Shown here piece by piece: positions 9,615 to 18,985 of a stretch of DNA of 64,000 nt. Positions within the stretch are counted from its first letter, which is position 1; every line of letters starts with the position of its first letter. Below the pieces are notes generated by a model. It was not told where the DNA came from and did no database searches. It saw only the letters and a program-made list of their open reading frames with translations. The DNA is taken from the NCBI GenBank assembly GCA_903951825.1, contig CAJBDJ010000004.1, positions 31,571-95,570 on the forward strand. Reading direction: 5' to 3'. Both the position numbers and the translations under genes were made by a program. Source of the DNA: an uncultured Pseudomonadota bacterium. GTDB taxonomy: Bacteria > Pseudomonadota > Gammaproteobacteria > Burkholderiales > Rhodocyclaceae.

Positions 9615-9881
9615 GAATGAGATCGGGAACAAGGCGGTTAGGCGACGAAGCGAAAATTGATTCGTCCGGGAAGCGCCGAGTATACGGCACTTTCATGCCG
9701 CCCGGCGGCACGCTGGCGAAGCGGGACGATGACGGATCGAGCCGATGCCGATGAGGGTTTCAGCGCTCGGCGAGGTAGCGCCCCAGCGCCGCCATGCCTT
9801 GCCTGTAAAACGCCTTCGCTGTTAGATTGCCGGGTTCGGGCAAGCATCCCCCCACGCCACAGCTACAGAGAAGTCACACAT

Positions 9882-10394
9882 ATGAAGGCATTTTCCGCAT
9901 CATCCATTTTCGCTGCCTTGGTGATCGTACTCGGCACCAGCGGCTGCGTCAGTGTGCCGCAGCCGCCGCCGGCCAAGCCGGTAGTCGAGGTTGCCCGGCC
10001 GGCACCGCCGGAAGCGGTGACGCAGCAGGAGCAGGAGCAGGGCGCGATGACTGCGGTCAACGCCGAAAACAGCGTGTTTTTTGCGACCAATTCGGCGCTG
10101 ATCGATGGTCGCTCGCGCGACACCTTGCTACGCCACGCCGAGCGCCTCAAAGCCAACCCCCGGCAGAAGGTTTTACTCGTCGGTTTTACCGATGATCGCG
10201 GTAGCAGTGCCTATAACAGCGCGATTGCCGAAATACGCGTCAACGCGGTGTACAAGGTGCTGCGCGAACTCGGCGTCAAGCCCGGCCAACTCCGCCGCTA
10301 CGGCGCCGGCGGCGAAAAAAACCGTACCCCATGCAGTTCGGACGAGTGTCGTGCCCTGATGCGCCGCGTTGAACTCGATTACTCGGGTAATTAG
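9882..10394 (+). CDS. OmpA/Pal-family peptidoglycan-binding lipoprotein
   Basis: 170-aa outer-membrane lipoprotein. The N-terminus has a lipobox (LGTSGC, Cys near residue 22), then a Pro/Ala-rich linker (PQPPPAKPV), then an OmpA-like domain from about residue 62 (NSVFFATNSALID; later VGFTDDRGS and IRVNAVYKVLRELGV) that in relatives binds diaminopimelate of peptidoglycan. The start at 9882 is chosen because it begins the signal peptide. It is monocistronic, between divergent argH and convergent pepN. It is not in a tol-pal context, so it is not called pal. Confidence 0.82.
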   Translation: MKAFSASSIFAALVIVLGTSGCVSVPQPPPAKPVVEVARPAPPEAVTQQEQEQGAMTAVNAENSVFFATNSALIDGRSRDTLLRHAERLKANPRQKVLLVGFTDDRGSSAYNSAIAEIRVNAVYKVLRELGVKPGQLRRYGAGGEKNRTPCSSDECRALMRRVELDYSGN

Positions 10395-10403
10395 GCGGCT
10401 GGT

Positions 10404-12995
10404 TCAGGCCAGCGAGCGAGTCACCACTTCAAGCACATCGCGCGAGACACCGGGGTGATTGCGGATGCTTTCAAGCGCCTTTTTGGCGTGCGCCTGACGG
10501 CTTGCATCAAATTTTTTCCAGCGGTCGAAACTGCGGGCAAGGCGTGAGGCGATTTGCGGATTTTTGCCATCGAGCGCAATCGTCTGTTCGGCGAGAAAAG
10601 CGTACCCCGCGGGCGTATTGAAGCGCACCAGGTTGTTGCCAAAGTTGCGGATCAAGGCATAAACCTTGTTCGGATTGGTAAGGTCGAAAGCCGCGTGCTG
10701 CGTCAGTTTTTTGACTACTTCCAGCGTCTGCGGCAGGCGGCTGGCCGATTGCACGGCGAACCATTTGTCGACGACCAGCGCCTCGTGCTGCCAGCGCTCA
10801 TAGAATTTCGCCAGCGCCAACTCGCGTTCGTCGCAGTCGATTTGCGCCAGTCCAGCAAGGGCGGCGAACTGGTCGGTCATGTTGTCGGCCTCGAGAAATT
10901 GCCGCATGGCCAGTTGGCGGACAAAATCGTTGTCCAGTTCGAGCAGGTAACTGAGGCAGAGGTTGCGCAGGGCGCGGGCGCCGGCGCCGGCTTGCTCGCT
11001 GCTCGGCGCATAAGGAAGATGCGGGGCGAGGGCGGCGTAAATGCCGGAAAACTCGCCTTCGAGTTCTTGCGCAAGGTGCAAGCGCAGGGCGTTGCGGGCG
11101 GCGTGCAGGGCTTCGGGATTAACCACGTCCATGGCTTCGGCCAGCGTTGTTTCGCCGGGCAGTGTCAGTGCTTCGGCAACAAAAGCGGCGCCACGCGTGC
11201 GTTGCTGTTGCAACAGGCGGCGTGCGGCCGCCGTGAAAGCGGCCGGCCAGGAGGGCGAGCGCCCGGCGGCGAGCGCCGTGGCGGCTTGCAGGATCAATTG
11301 CGCGGCAAGGCGCTGGCCGGCTTCCCAGGCGTTGAACGGGTCTGTCTCGAATGCCAGCAGGTGCGTGAGCTGCGCTGACGTGTAGTCAAAATTGAAGATT
11401 ACCGGCGCTGAAAAGTCACGCAGCAGCGAAGGCACGGGTTCGGCGGCCAGATTGTCGAAGGTGTACTGTTGTTTGCGCTGGCTCAGTTCGATGAGCTGTT
11501 CGCTGCCGGGAATCACGCTGCCGGCAGCGTCGAAGAGGGCAATGCGAATCGGGATCAGGTACGGGCTGTCGTCGCTGGCGCGCAGATTGGATTGCTCGAA
11601 AGTCAGCGTGTAGCGGCCGCTTGCCGGGTCAAAAATGCCGGCGGCGGCAATCTGCGGCGTGCCGGGCTGGCTGTACCAGCGCATGAACTGGCTGAAGTCG
11701 TAGCCCGAGGCGGCGGCCATCGCCGCGACAAAATCCTCGCATGTCACGGCCTGGCCGTCGTGGCGGCGGAAGTACTCGGCCATGCCCTGACGGAAGTTGT
11801 CGCGGCCGATCAGCGTCTGGATCATGCGGACGACTTCGGCGCCCTTTTCATACACGGTGGCAGTGTAGAAATTGCTGATTTCGGCGAACGAAGAGGGACG
11901 CACCGGATGCGACATCGGGCCGGCATCTTCCGGAAACTGCGCGGCACGCAGGCCGCGCACCTCGCGAATGCGGGCAGTCTGGCGATTGTGCAGGTCAGCA
12001 CCAAACTCCTGGTCGCGAAAGACGGTCAAGCCCTCCTTCAGCGAGAGCTGAAACCAGTCGCGACAGGTCACGCGGTTGCCCGTCCAGTTGTGGAAGTATT
12101 CATGGGCAACGACCCGGTCGATATTCTCGAAGTCCGTATCCGTCGCCACATCGGCACGAGCGAGCACATACTTCGTGTTGAAGATATTGAGCCCCTTGTT
12201 TTCCATCGCCCCCATGTTGAAGTCGCCGACGGCAACGATCATGTAGTGCTCGAGATCACACTCAAGCGCGAAGCGCTGCTCGTCCCAGGCCATCGATTTT
12301 TTCAATGCCGCCATCGCGTGCGCAGACTGGTCGAGCTTGCCCGGTTCGACATAAATGGCGAGGTTGACCTCGCGCCCGGAGGCGGTTGTGAAGCGATCGA
12401 ACAAGCCGTCGAGCCGGCCGGCGACGAGCGCAAAAAGATAGCAGGGCTTGCGAAACGGGTCGACCCAGCGCGCCCAGTGGTGGCCATTCGCTTCCTCGCC
12501 GCTGGCCACCGGATTGCCGTTGGCGAGCAAAATCGGCAGCGTTTTCTTGTCGGCGTGGAGCGTCACGACGTAGGTCGACATCACATCCGGGCGATCAAGA
12601 AACCAGGTGATGCGGCGAAATCCCTGCGCTTCGCACTGCGTGAAATACCCGTCCCGGGAGCGGTACATGCCGGAGAGATGGGTGTTCCGGTTCGGATCGA
12701 TGCGGACGACCGTTTGCAGCGTACAGGCATCGGGCAAGTCGTCGATGATCAACGTGCGTGGGGTGGCAACAAAGGCGACCGCCTGGCCGTCGAGGCTGAC
12801 GCGCAAGGTTTCCAGTTCTTCACCATCGAGCACCAGCGGCTGCCTGGCGACCTCTTGATTGCGCCGCAGTGATAACGTGGCAGTGACGATGGTGAACGCG
12901 GATTCGATGACAAAATCGAGGTCGACGGTATCAACCCAGTAAGCGGGCGGCGTGTAGTCTTTGAGATGAATTATCTGGGGGGTGTCGGTTTTCAT
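10404..12995 (-). CDS. pepN: Aminopeptidase N (M1 family)
   Basis: 863-aa zinc aminopeptidase that removes N-terminal residues from peptides in the cytoplasm. The exopeptidase motif GAMEN (in FNMGAMENKGLNIF) and the zinc motif HEYFH (residues 298-302, in VVAHEYFHNWTGN) with its downstream Glu are present. Length and sequence match gammaproteobacterial-type PepN. The neighbouring genes are unrelated: the OmpA-like lipoprotein gene converges on it and a methyltransferase gene precedes it on the same strand after 45 nt. Long open frames on the opposite strand are shadows. Confidence 0.96.
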   Translation of the reverse strand: MKTDTPQIIHLKDYTPPAYWVDTVDLDFVIESAFTIVTATLSLRRNQEVARQPLVLDGEELETLRVSLDGQAVAFVATPRTLIIDDLPDACTLQTVVRIDPNRNTHLSGMYRSRDGYFTQCEAQGFRRITWFLDRPDVMSTYVVTLHADKKTLPILLANGNPVASGEEANGHHWARWVDPFRKPCYLFALVAGRLDGLFDRFTTASGREVNLAIYVEPGKLDQSAHAMAALKKSMAWDEQRFALECDLEHYMIVAVGDFNMGAMENKGLNIFNTKYVLARADVATDTDFENIDRVVAHEYFHNWTGNRVTCRDWFQLSLKEGLTVFRDQEFGADLHNRQTARIREVRGLRAAQFPEDAGPMSHPVRPSSFAEISNFYTATVYEKGAEVVRMIQTLIGRDNFRQGMAEYFRRHDGQAVTCEDFVAAMAAASGYDFSQFMRWYSQPGTPQIAAAGIFDPASGRYTLTFEQSNLRASDDSPYLIPIRIALFDAAGSVIPGSEQLIELSQRKQQYTFDNLAAEPVPSLLRDFSAPVIFNFDYTSAQLTHLLAFETDPFNAWEAGQRLAAQLILQAATALAAGRSPSWPAAFTAAARRLLQQQRTRGAAFVAEALTLPGETTLAEAMDVVNPEALHAARNALRLHLAQELEGEFSGIYAALAPHLPYAPSSEQAGAGARALRNLCLSYLLELDNDFVRQLAMRQFLEADNMTDQFAALAGLAQIDCDERELALAKFYERWQHEALVVDKWFAVQSASRLPQTLEVVKKLTQHAAFDLTNPNKVYALIRNFGNNLVRFNTPAGYAFLAEQTIALDGKNPQIASRLARSFDRWKKFDASRQAHAKKALESIRNHPGVSRDVLEVVTRSLA

Positions 12996-13040
12996 GTCGT
13001 TTCGGGAAAAACTCGTCTCGGGCTTTGATGGCTGCCCAGT

Positions 13041-13649
13041 TTAGCGCCTGCGCCAGACCTGCCAGCGCTCGCGGCCGGCGAACACGGGCAGCGAGTCAGG
13101 AACCCCGGCATCCTCGACTGGCTCGAAAGCCTCGTGCAGCAGCGCCGCCAGTTGCTGTGGAAGAATTCCGAAGGGCGGTCCTTTGCACTGGTCGCAGACA
13201 AAGAAAAAGCCGGCCAGCAGGCCGCCGCTCGGCAGTAGTTCGGCCACCCGCCTGCCCCAGCCGCCCCATAGTTTGCGCGGCAAGGCACAGAGAAATGCAC
13301 GCTCGTAGATCAGCTGATAAGGTTGCTGCGGCGCAAAAGTAAAAAAGTCGTCGCAAACCAGCTTGACCGGCACCGCTTGCAATATTTTGCCGGCGCTGGC
13401 CACCGCCACGGGCGAGAAATCAAGCGCTGTCACCGGCCACCCCAGCCGCCCCAGGTGCGCCGCTTCCCAAGCACTGCCGCAACCGGGAATCAGCGTCGTG
13501 CGTGCCGCCGGTTGGCGGGCAACGAAGTCCATAAACGCCGCCGGTACGCCGCCGGCGTCCCAGGGCGTGACGCCTTCAGCAAATCGGCTGCACCAGAAAT
13601 CGGGATGTTCCGGGCGTTGCCCGGGCGGCTTTTCGGATCTTTCGCTCAT
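13041..13649 (-). CDS. TPMT-family SAM-dependent methyltransferase
   Basis: 202-aa class I methyltransferase of the thiopurine methyltransferase type. The fold begins with HPDFWCSRFAEGVTPWD, a family-typical lead-in, then the SAM-binding loop LIPGCGSAWEAAHL and the acidic segment ALDFSP. Bacterial members methylate thiol, selenol or tellurium compounds, but the substrate here is unknown. The start codon overlaps the stop of the preceding thioredoxin-like gene by 4 nt (ATGA), so the two are translationally coupled. Confidence 0.8.
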   Translation of the reverse strand: MSERSEKPPGQRPEHPDFWCSRFAEGVTPWDAGGVPAAFMDFVARQPAARTTLIPGCGSAWEAAHLGRLGWPVTALDFSPVAVASAGKILQAVPVKLVCDDFFTFAPQQPYQLIYERAFLCALPRKLWGGWGRRVAELLPSGGLLAGFFFVCDQCKGPPFGILPQQLAALLHEAFEPVEDAGVPDSLPVFAGRERWQVWRRR

Positions 13650-14125
13650 CGCTTTTTCAGAGCCAGTAGCGACTTTTCGATGGCGTCTTCGAGGTAACTC
13701 AAATAAAAATCAGGAAGCCGGGCGCCAACGATGGGCTCGCTCAGCTGGCGGCCATCTGGCCCGTAGAAAGCAACGACGGGCACCAGCTTGATTTTTTCAC
13801 CGGCGGCAAAGCGGGCGTGACTGCTTGTCCCACCCTTGAAATCGACAAGCGGCTGCTCGCCATCCTGATTGATCTGGCGGATGACGAGTTTGTTCTGGTA
13901 TTGGGGATTGGCCGCCAGGGGCTTGAGATAATCGCGCTTGACCGCCTCGCAATATTTGCAATCGGCACGGCTGTAGATAATCACCAGCGGCATCCCGGCG
14001 CCAGCGGCTCTGCCGGCTTCCCGGGGCAAGTCGATGGCTGGCGGGAGGTCGCTGGCGCTCCAGGCGGGGACGGTCAGCCATGCTAAAATCAAGCTCCCGA
14101 ACAGCCTTTTCAAGTGTCTTCCCAT
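13646..14125 (-). CDS. Periplasmic thioredoxin-fold protein (SoxW/DsbC-like)
   Basis: 159-aa exported protein. The ATG at 14125 begins a signal peptide ([24 protein letters not shown]) and is preceded by GGAG. The mature part has a thioredoxin-like active site CKYC in [17 protein letters not shown] and a cis-Pro-like segment [12 protein letters not shown]. Such proteins reduce or shuttle disulfides in the periplasm, for example in sulfur oxidation or cytochrome maturation; the partner is unknown. Its start codon interlocks with that of divergent hemC in one CATG. Longer in-frame starts would lie inside hemC. Confidence 0.77.
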   Translation of the reverse strand: MGRHLKRLFGSLILAWLTVPAWSASDLPPAIDLPREAGRAAGAGMPLVIIYSRADCKYCEAVKRDYLKPLAANPQYQNKLVIRQINQDGEQPLVDFKGGTSSHARFAAGEKIKLVPVVAFYGPDGRQLSEPIVGARLPDFYLSYLEDAIEKSLLALKKR

Positions 14126-15059
14126 GTCCGCTCCGTCACAGATTGTCATTGCCTCCCGTGAATCCCGTCTGGCCATGTGGCAGGCAATTCACGTCAAAGA
14201 TCGGCTAAGTAGTCTAAACCCGGGTCACGAGGTTGTCATTCTCGGGATGACGACCAAAGGAGATCAGATACTCGACCGCCCGCTCGCCGATATTGGCGGC
14301 AAGGGGCTCTTCATCAAAGAGCTGGAAGTGGCGATCGAACAGGGGCGCGCTCACCTTGCCGTGCATTCGATGAAAGACGTACCGATGGTGATGCCCGAAG
14401 GCTTCGTTCTCGCCGCCATTTCAGCGCGCGAAAATCCGTGTGATGCTTTTGTCTCCAATCACTTTGCCAGCCTCGATGAATTGCCGGTCGGCGCGGTGGT
14501 CGGCACCTCCAGCCTGCGTCGCGAATCGATCCTGCGTGCCCGCTACCCGCACTTGGTGATCAAAAGCCTGCGCGGCAACCTCGATACGCGCCTGAAAAAA
14601 CTCGATGCCGGCGACTACGATGCGATCATTCTGGCCGCCGCCGGCCTGCTCCGCCTGGGCTTGGAATCACGCATCAAATCGCTGTTGAGTGCAGAACAAT
14701 CATTGCCGGCGCCCGGTCAGGGAGCGCTCGGTATCGAAGTGCTGGCCGATGCCGCTGCCATGCTCGCTACCGTTGCCCCGCTGAATGACCCGGACACCGC
14801 TCACTGCGTCAAGGCCGAGCGCGCCTTTTCGCGCGCGCTCGGCGGTAGCTGCCAGGTGCCGCTCGGTGGCTATGCGCTGATCGACAACGGCCAACTCTGG
14901 TTGCGCGGCTTCGTCGCCACGGTCGACGGTCGGGAAATGGTCAGCGCCGAGCTGCGCGGCAACCCCGTCGACGACGAGGCGTTGGGTTTGCAGTTGGCCG
15001 CCTTGCTGCGCGCCAAAGGTGCTGACGCCATTCTCGATCAACTTGCTGGCGGCCACTAG
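14124..15059 (+). CDS. hemC: Porphobilinogen deaminase (hydroxymethylbilane synthase)
   Basis: 311-aa cytosolic haem-biosynthesis enzyme that polymerises four porphobilinogens. Visible motifs are [13 protein letters not shown] at the N-terminus, [44 protein letters not shown], and the dipyrromethane-cofactor Cys in [12 protein letters not shown]. The start at 14124 is the only one compatible with the conserved N-terminus; no strong ribosome-binding site precedes it. It is divergent from and overlaps the start of the thioredoxin-like gene. Its usual neighbour hemD is 14.5 kb away, beyond the pilus cluster. Confidence 0.97.
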   Translation: MSAPSQIVIASRESRLAMWQAIHVKDRLSSLNPGHEVVILGMTTKGDQILDRPLADIGGKGLFIKELEVAIEQGRAHLAVHSMKDVPMVMPEGFVLAAISARENPCDAFVSNHFASLDELPVGAVVGTSSLRRESILRARYPHLVIKSLRGNLDTRLKKLDAGDYDAIILAAAGLLRLGLESRIKSLLSAEQSLPAPGQGALGIEVLADAAAMLATVAPLNDPDTAHCVKAERAFSRALGGSCQVPLGGYALIDNGQLWLRGFVATVDGREMVSAELRGNPVDDEALGLQLAALLRAKGADAILDQLAGGH

Positions 15060-15235
15060 GCGCCAGGCGTGGCCGGCTGCCGCCACCTGCGCCGAATAGC
15101 GTTCGTCTGAGGTATTGGCGGTCTGTCGCGGGCGACTGATTGCGTGATTGGGGAGGCGGGAAATCATCTATACTTTGGAGCGGCGTTCGCGCTATCTCAA
15201 AGGGATAAGACTGGCTACCCGCTCACCGGATCAAG

Positions 15236-17095
15236 ATGAAATTTTCGAAAAAGTTCGCGACCCTGAAAAATGACAAACTGGGCCTCCTGATGATCGCCGT
15301 GACCTTGCTGGTTATTGGGTTGATCGGCGGCTGGGTCTATCAGTATCAGGTAAAGATTCATCAGGAAAAAATCCGTGTTCTCGGCAATGCCCTGAGCCGG
15401 GCGGTTTCGAGCGCCGACTTTGGCCAGCTGGTCAACGATAGCGGCGGCGGCAGCCTGATGGCCAAACTGGTCTTTGCCCAGGCTAACCAGGATTTTGCTT
15501 ATGGTGCCATTGTCGATCTCGGCGGAAAAACCCTCTACACAACGGGTCTCGTGGACGCCTTGCCGGTTGCGGCGATGCCGACCGAAACTTTTGCCTGGTT
15601 TGGCGAACATCGCCTCCGGCTCGGCGCGAATGATCGTGAAGTGATCGAATTTTTTGCCCCGTTAATGAAAGACGGCGTGCTTGCCGGTTTTGTTCGAGTC
15701 GCCTATTTTTCCCGCCCTTCCTACGCTTTGAGCAGCGAAGTATCCAATCTTGGCTTGATGGCCTTGCCGGTTTTTCTTCTGACGACACTTTTCTACGTGA
15801 TGATTCGTCGTGAACTACGCCCGATCGGTGACCTCAGTCGCAAGATGGTCGAGGTCTCGCAGGTTTGCAGCCTGGATCATCAACTGGTTTATCAGGGCAA
15901 CAACATGGCAGATTTCATTCGCCGCTTTGACGGATTCATGGAGATTGTCCAGTCGCGTGTCCGGCACATGGAGAGCGAGGCAACAACGGCGCAAACATCG
16001 ACACACCTGCTTTCTTACAAGCAGGAAAAAGCAGAATCCGTTCTCAATGCGTTACCGGAAGCCGTCCTCGTCATTGACGACGATTGCCTGCCAACGTTTG
16101 CCAACGCCAAGGCGGAACATATTCTTGGGGCGAAGGCGGAAAACATTCTCGGCAAGGCGCCGCGTGAGTGGTGTGGCAATCAGGAGGTTCTGGCCTTTTT
16201 GATGCGCTTCAAAAATGCGCCGGCAGCGGCCAATCAATCGAGCATCAGTTACGCGCCGGAAAATCATCCTGACCGCCAGATCAATGTCGCCGCCTTCCCG
16301 CTCTTCTCCCCGCGCGAACGCAGCGCGCTTTTCGGGCGTCTGGTCATTTTTCGTGATGTCACTGACGAGTATCTGGCGCGTCAGGCAGGCGTTGAGTTCG
16401 TCTCCCATGTTTCGCACGAATTGAAAACGCCACTCAGCAATTTATCGGTCTACAGCGAACTGCTGCAGAATTATTCAAACCTTGATGAGGCGGAGCGCGT
16501 CAACGCGATCAACGTTATCCATGCTGAGGCCTTGCGCATGGCCGGCCTGATTAATAACCTGCTCAATATTTCAAAGCTTGATGCCGGCAGCCTGGCGCTC
16601 GTCCGCAAACGCGTGAAAATCCACGACTTGCTGCATGACGCCTATCAAGCCATGTTGCCGAATGCTGAAGAGCAGCATGTCCGTCTTCTGATCAAGACCC
16701 CACCCGATTTGGGTTCTGCGAGGCTGGACAAGGATTTGTTGCGTATCGCGATTGACAATTTGCTGAGCAACGCAATCAAGTACAGCGATCCGAACGGCAA
16801 GGTCACTTTAAGCGCCGCATTGCTTGACGATAACCAGATCGAAGTAAAAATTGCTGACGAAGGCATTGGTATTTCCCGCGAAGATTGCGCTCATGTCTTT
16901 GATAAATACTATCGGGTCTCGAGCAATGAAACTGCCAAGCGCAGCGGCCACGGTCTCGGGCTCTACCTAGCGCGTCAAATTGTCGAGCTGCATCAGGGCA
17001 CGATTGCGGTGAAAAGCGAACTTGGCAAAGGCTCTGAATTTACCCTGACGCTGCGGGCGCAGCCAATGAATCTTGAGGAAGGGGCGAATGGATGA
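15236..17095 (+). CDS. Membrane sensor histidine kinase at the head of the pilus cluster
   Basis: 619-aa kinase with two membrane segments (about 16-35 and 171-190) flanking a periplasmic sensor of about 135 residues, then a HAMP-like linker, a PAS-type region (about 265-375, with NALPEAVLVIDDDCLP), a HisKA domain with phospho-acceptor His394 (SHVSHELKTPLSN), and an HATPase domain with NLLSNAIKYS, DEGIGI and GHGLGLYLA. It is the first gene of the rightward cluster, 176 nt after hemC, and overlaps the next gene by 4 nt. That makes the following receiver and HD-GYP proteins its likely targets. The ligand is unknown. Confidence 0.85.
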   Translation: MKFSKKFATLKNDKLGLLMIAVTLLVIGLIGGWVYQYQVKIHQEKIRVLGNALSRAVSSADFGQLVNDSGGGSLMAKLVFAQANQDFAYGAIVDLGGKTLYTTGLVDALPVAAMPTETFAWFGEHRLRLGANDREVIEFFAPLMKDGVLAGFVRVAYFSRPSYALSSEVSNLGLMALPVFLLTTLFYVMIRRELRPIGDLSRKMVEVSQVCSLDHQLVYQGNNMADFIRRFDGFMEIVQSRVRHMESEATTAQTSTHLLSYKQEKAESVLNALPEAVLVIDDDCLPTFANAKAEHILGAKAENILGKAPREWCGNQEVLAFLMRFKNAPAAANQSSISYAPENHPDRQINVAAFPLFSPRERSALFGRLVIFRDVTDEYLARQAGVEFVSHVSHELKTPLSNLSVYSELLQNYSNLDEAERVNAINVIHAEALRMAGLINNLLNISKLDAGSLALVRKRVKIHDLLHDAYQAMLPNAEEQHVRLLIKTPPDLGSARLDKDLLRIAIDNLLSNAIKYSDPNGKVTLSAALLDDNQIEVKIADEGIGISREDCAHVFDKYYRVSSNETAKRSGHGLGLYLARQIVELHQGTIAVKSELGKGSEFTLTLRAQPMNLEEGANG

Positions 17096-17478
17096 AACGT
17101 ATCCTGATTGTCGACGATGAGCCTCACATGACGCGAGTGCTCAAGCTGCATCTGGAGCGTGGCGGTTACCAGGTCATTCTTTGCCCCAACGGCAAGGAAG
17201 CTTTGGGCGTGATTCGCGCCGCGCCGCCGGATGCCATGATCACCGACATCCAGATGCCGGTGATGACCGGCAAGGAGCTATGCCAAACCCTTCATGCCGA
17301 AATGCCCGAGCGGCAATTTCCGATATTTGTCATGACCTCGATGACAGATCGCGACCATCGGGAATGGGTGACCCGGATTGAGCGTCTGGAGTTTCTTGAG
17401 AAGCCCTTGAGTATGCGCATCTTGACCCTGAAGCTCGACAAATATTTCAACTCACTGGTTTCTCCGCAAGCATCATGA
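17092..17478 (+). CDS. Stand-alone response-regulator receiver
   Basis: 128-aa single receiver domain. The acidic pair is in LIVDDEPHM, the phospho-acceptor Asp is in ITDIQMPVMTG, the switch Thr/Ser in VMTSMTD and the conserved Lys in FLEKPL. There is no output domain. It overlaps the kinase gene by 4 nt at its start (ATGA) and the HD-GYP gene by 4 nt at its end. The three genes therefore look like a kinase, receiver and HD-GYP relay split over separate polypeptides, comparable with the fused receiver/HD-GYP of RpfG. The interaction is inferred. Confidence 0.87.
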   Translation: MKRILIVDDEPHMTRVLKLHLERGGYQVILCPNGKEALGVIRAAPPDAMITDIQMPVMTGKELCQTLHAEMPERQFPIFVMTSMTDRDHREWVTRIERLEFLEKPLSMRILTLKLDKYFNSLVSPQAS

Positions 17479-18983
17479 TTCGGCAAGCGCTGACTGAAAT
17501 TGATTTTTCGCGCTACCAGCGCTGGCTCAATCGCGCGTTCGACTGTGAAGCGCCCCTGATTATCCTTGACGCGCAGCTAGTTCCCGTCGGCGAGTGCGAC
17601 GCTCAAGCCGGGGCGGCGCTCGGTGCGTTTTTGGCAAAACTCACCCCTGGCGATACCTGCGAAGTGCAGCGGGTTGATCTGGAAAACGGCAAGGCCGTGT
17701 TTTGTCGTCCGCTTGGATCCACCAAGGACGGGATTGTGGGCTGGGCCGGAGTGCTTGCTCAGACAGCCGTTCTGGAGGCGTATCCGGCGCGCATCGATAG
17801 CTTGGTTGAAGCCTTTGACGATACGGTTGACGGCATTTTCAACGAATACCAGTGTCGCGAAGATCTCGAGTTGATGACCGAGGAACTGGGTAGCCGCTAC
17901 GAAGAGTTACATCTGGTGTATGCGGTGGATCAGCATATTCAGACCCATTCCGGCAATCAACAGCAGGTTTTCAAGGCATTGCTGGAGTCCGCTTCAGAGC
18001 ATTTGAATGTCGATATTGTCGCCTTCGTCATGCCGACCATGGGGCCGACACTTCATGCGGCCGCGCTAAGCAAGCCGATTCACAATCTTGATCTGGTGCT
18101 GGTTGAAATGCGTGGCGACCTGTTTCGCTTTGTCCAGTCCTCCGGCGAAACCCTGGTGCTCAATGCCAGCAACGATCCGCGCCGCGCTTATATTTTCACC
18201 GACATGCCCTACAAGGTGCTGGCTTGCCCGGTGCGCTCCGAAAAAATCGTCGATAGCCTGGTGGTTCTGCTCAACCATGCTGACAAGGCGGATTTTTCCA
18301 ATAGTGACCGCAAGCTCGCCGAAGTGCTGGCAACCCAACTCTCCAGTCTGAGCGCATCGTACTCGATGGTTCAGAATTTGCGGGACTTCAACGACCAGAT
18401 CGCCCGTTCGCTGATTGAGGCCGTTGAAGCCAAAGATCCTTACACCCGCGGGCACAGCGAGCGCGTCAATTATCTCTCGATGGAAATCGGGCGGGAGATC
18501 GGTTTGACTGCCGGTGAGCTTGACGAGTTGCACTGGGCGTCGCTGCTGCATGATGTCGGCAAGATCGGTATTCCGGATGCCGTTTTGAGCAAACCCGGTG
18601 CGCTGAACTACGACGAGTTTACTTTTATCAAGGTTCACCCCGAGCGGAGCTACGAAATCCTTCGCCACATCAAGCAACTCGAACGTGCGGCAGTGGGCGC
18701 CCGCCATCATCAGGAGCAGTTCAACGGCAAGGGTTACCCGCATGGTTTGCGTGGCGAATTGATTCCCCTCTTTTCGCGCATTATTGCCGTCGCCGACACC
18801 TACGACTCGATTACCAGTTCGCGAGCCTATCGAGCCGGGCGCACGCACGAAGTGGCTGTCTCGGAAATTCAGCGGGTTACCGGAAGCCAGCTTGACCCGG
18901 CGGTGGTTCAGGTCTTCATGCGGATTGTCGGCACTGAACCCGACTGGCTGCGCCTTTTCAACATCCGTCGGGATCAAGCCTGA
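17475..18983 (+). CDS. GAF-HD-GYP protein, probable cyclic-di-nucleotide phosphodiesterase
   Basis: 502-aa cytoplasmic protein. The middle (about 140-310) resembles a GAF domain; the C-terminus (about 315-500) is an HD-GYP domain with the HD pair His359-Asp360 in LLHDVGKIGIPD, then NGKGYPHGL and IIAVADTYDSITSSRAYR. HD-GYP enzymes hydrolyse cyclic-di-GMP. The HHExxDGxGYP segment reads HHQEQFNGKGYP here (from residue 411), with a Gln in place of one His and Asn for Asp, so activity should be tested. There is no receiver of its own; one is encoded immediately upstream with a 4-nt overlap. The assembly ATPase gene follows 2 nt after the stop. Confidence 0.85.
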   Translation: MIRQALTEIDFSRYQRWLNRAFDCEAPLIILDAQLVPVGECDAQAGAALGAFLAKLTPGDTCEVQRVDLENGKAVFCRPLGSTKDGIVGWAGVLAQTAVLEAYPARIDSLVEAFDDTVDGIFNEYQCREDLELMTEELGSRYEELHLVYAVDQHIQTHSGNQQQVFKALLESASEHLNVDIVAFVMPTMGPTLHAAALSKPIHNLDLVLVEMRGDLFRFVQSSGETLVLNASNDPRRAYIFTDMPYKVLACPVRSEKIVDSLVVLLNHADKADFSNSDRKLAEVLATQLSSLSASYSMVQNLRDFNDQIARSLIEAVEAKDPYTRGHSERVNYLSMEIGREIGLTAGELDELHWASLLHDVGKIGIPDAVLSKPGALNYDEFTFIKVHPERSYEILRHIKQLERAAVGARHHQEQFNGKGYPHGLRGELIPLFSRIIAVADTYDSITSSRAYRAGRTHEVAVSEIQRVTGSQLDPAVVQVFMRIVGTEPDWLRLFNIRRDQA

Positions 18984-18985
18984 AC

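Noticed and set aside
9615..9881. Possible small genes in the gap between argH and the lipoprotein gene
   Set aside because: Frames here lack ribosome-binding sites and recognisable sequence; the region is best read as a divergent promoter region.
11469..12872. 467-codon rightward open frame opposite pepN
   Set aside because: It is antisense to the conserved pepN motifs, has no recognisable domain, and its composition is that expected from the complementary strand of a G+C-rich gene.
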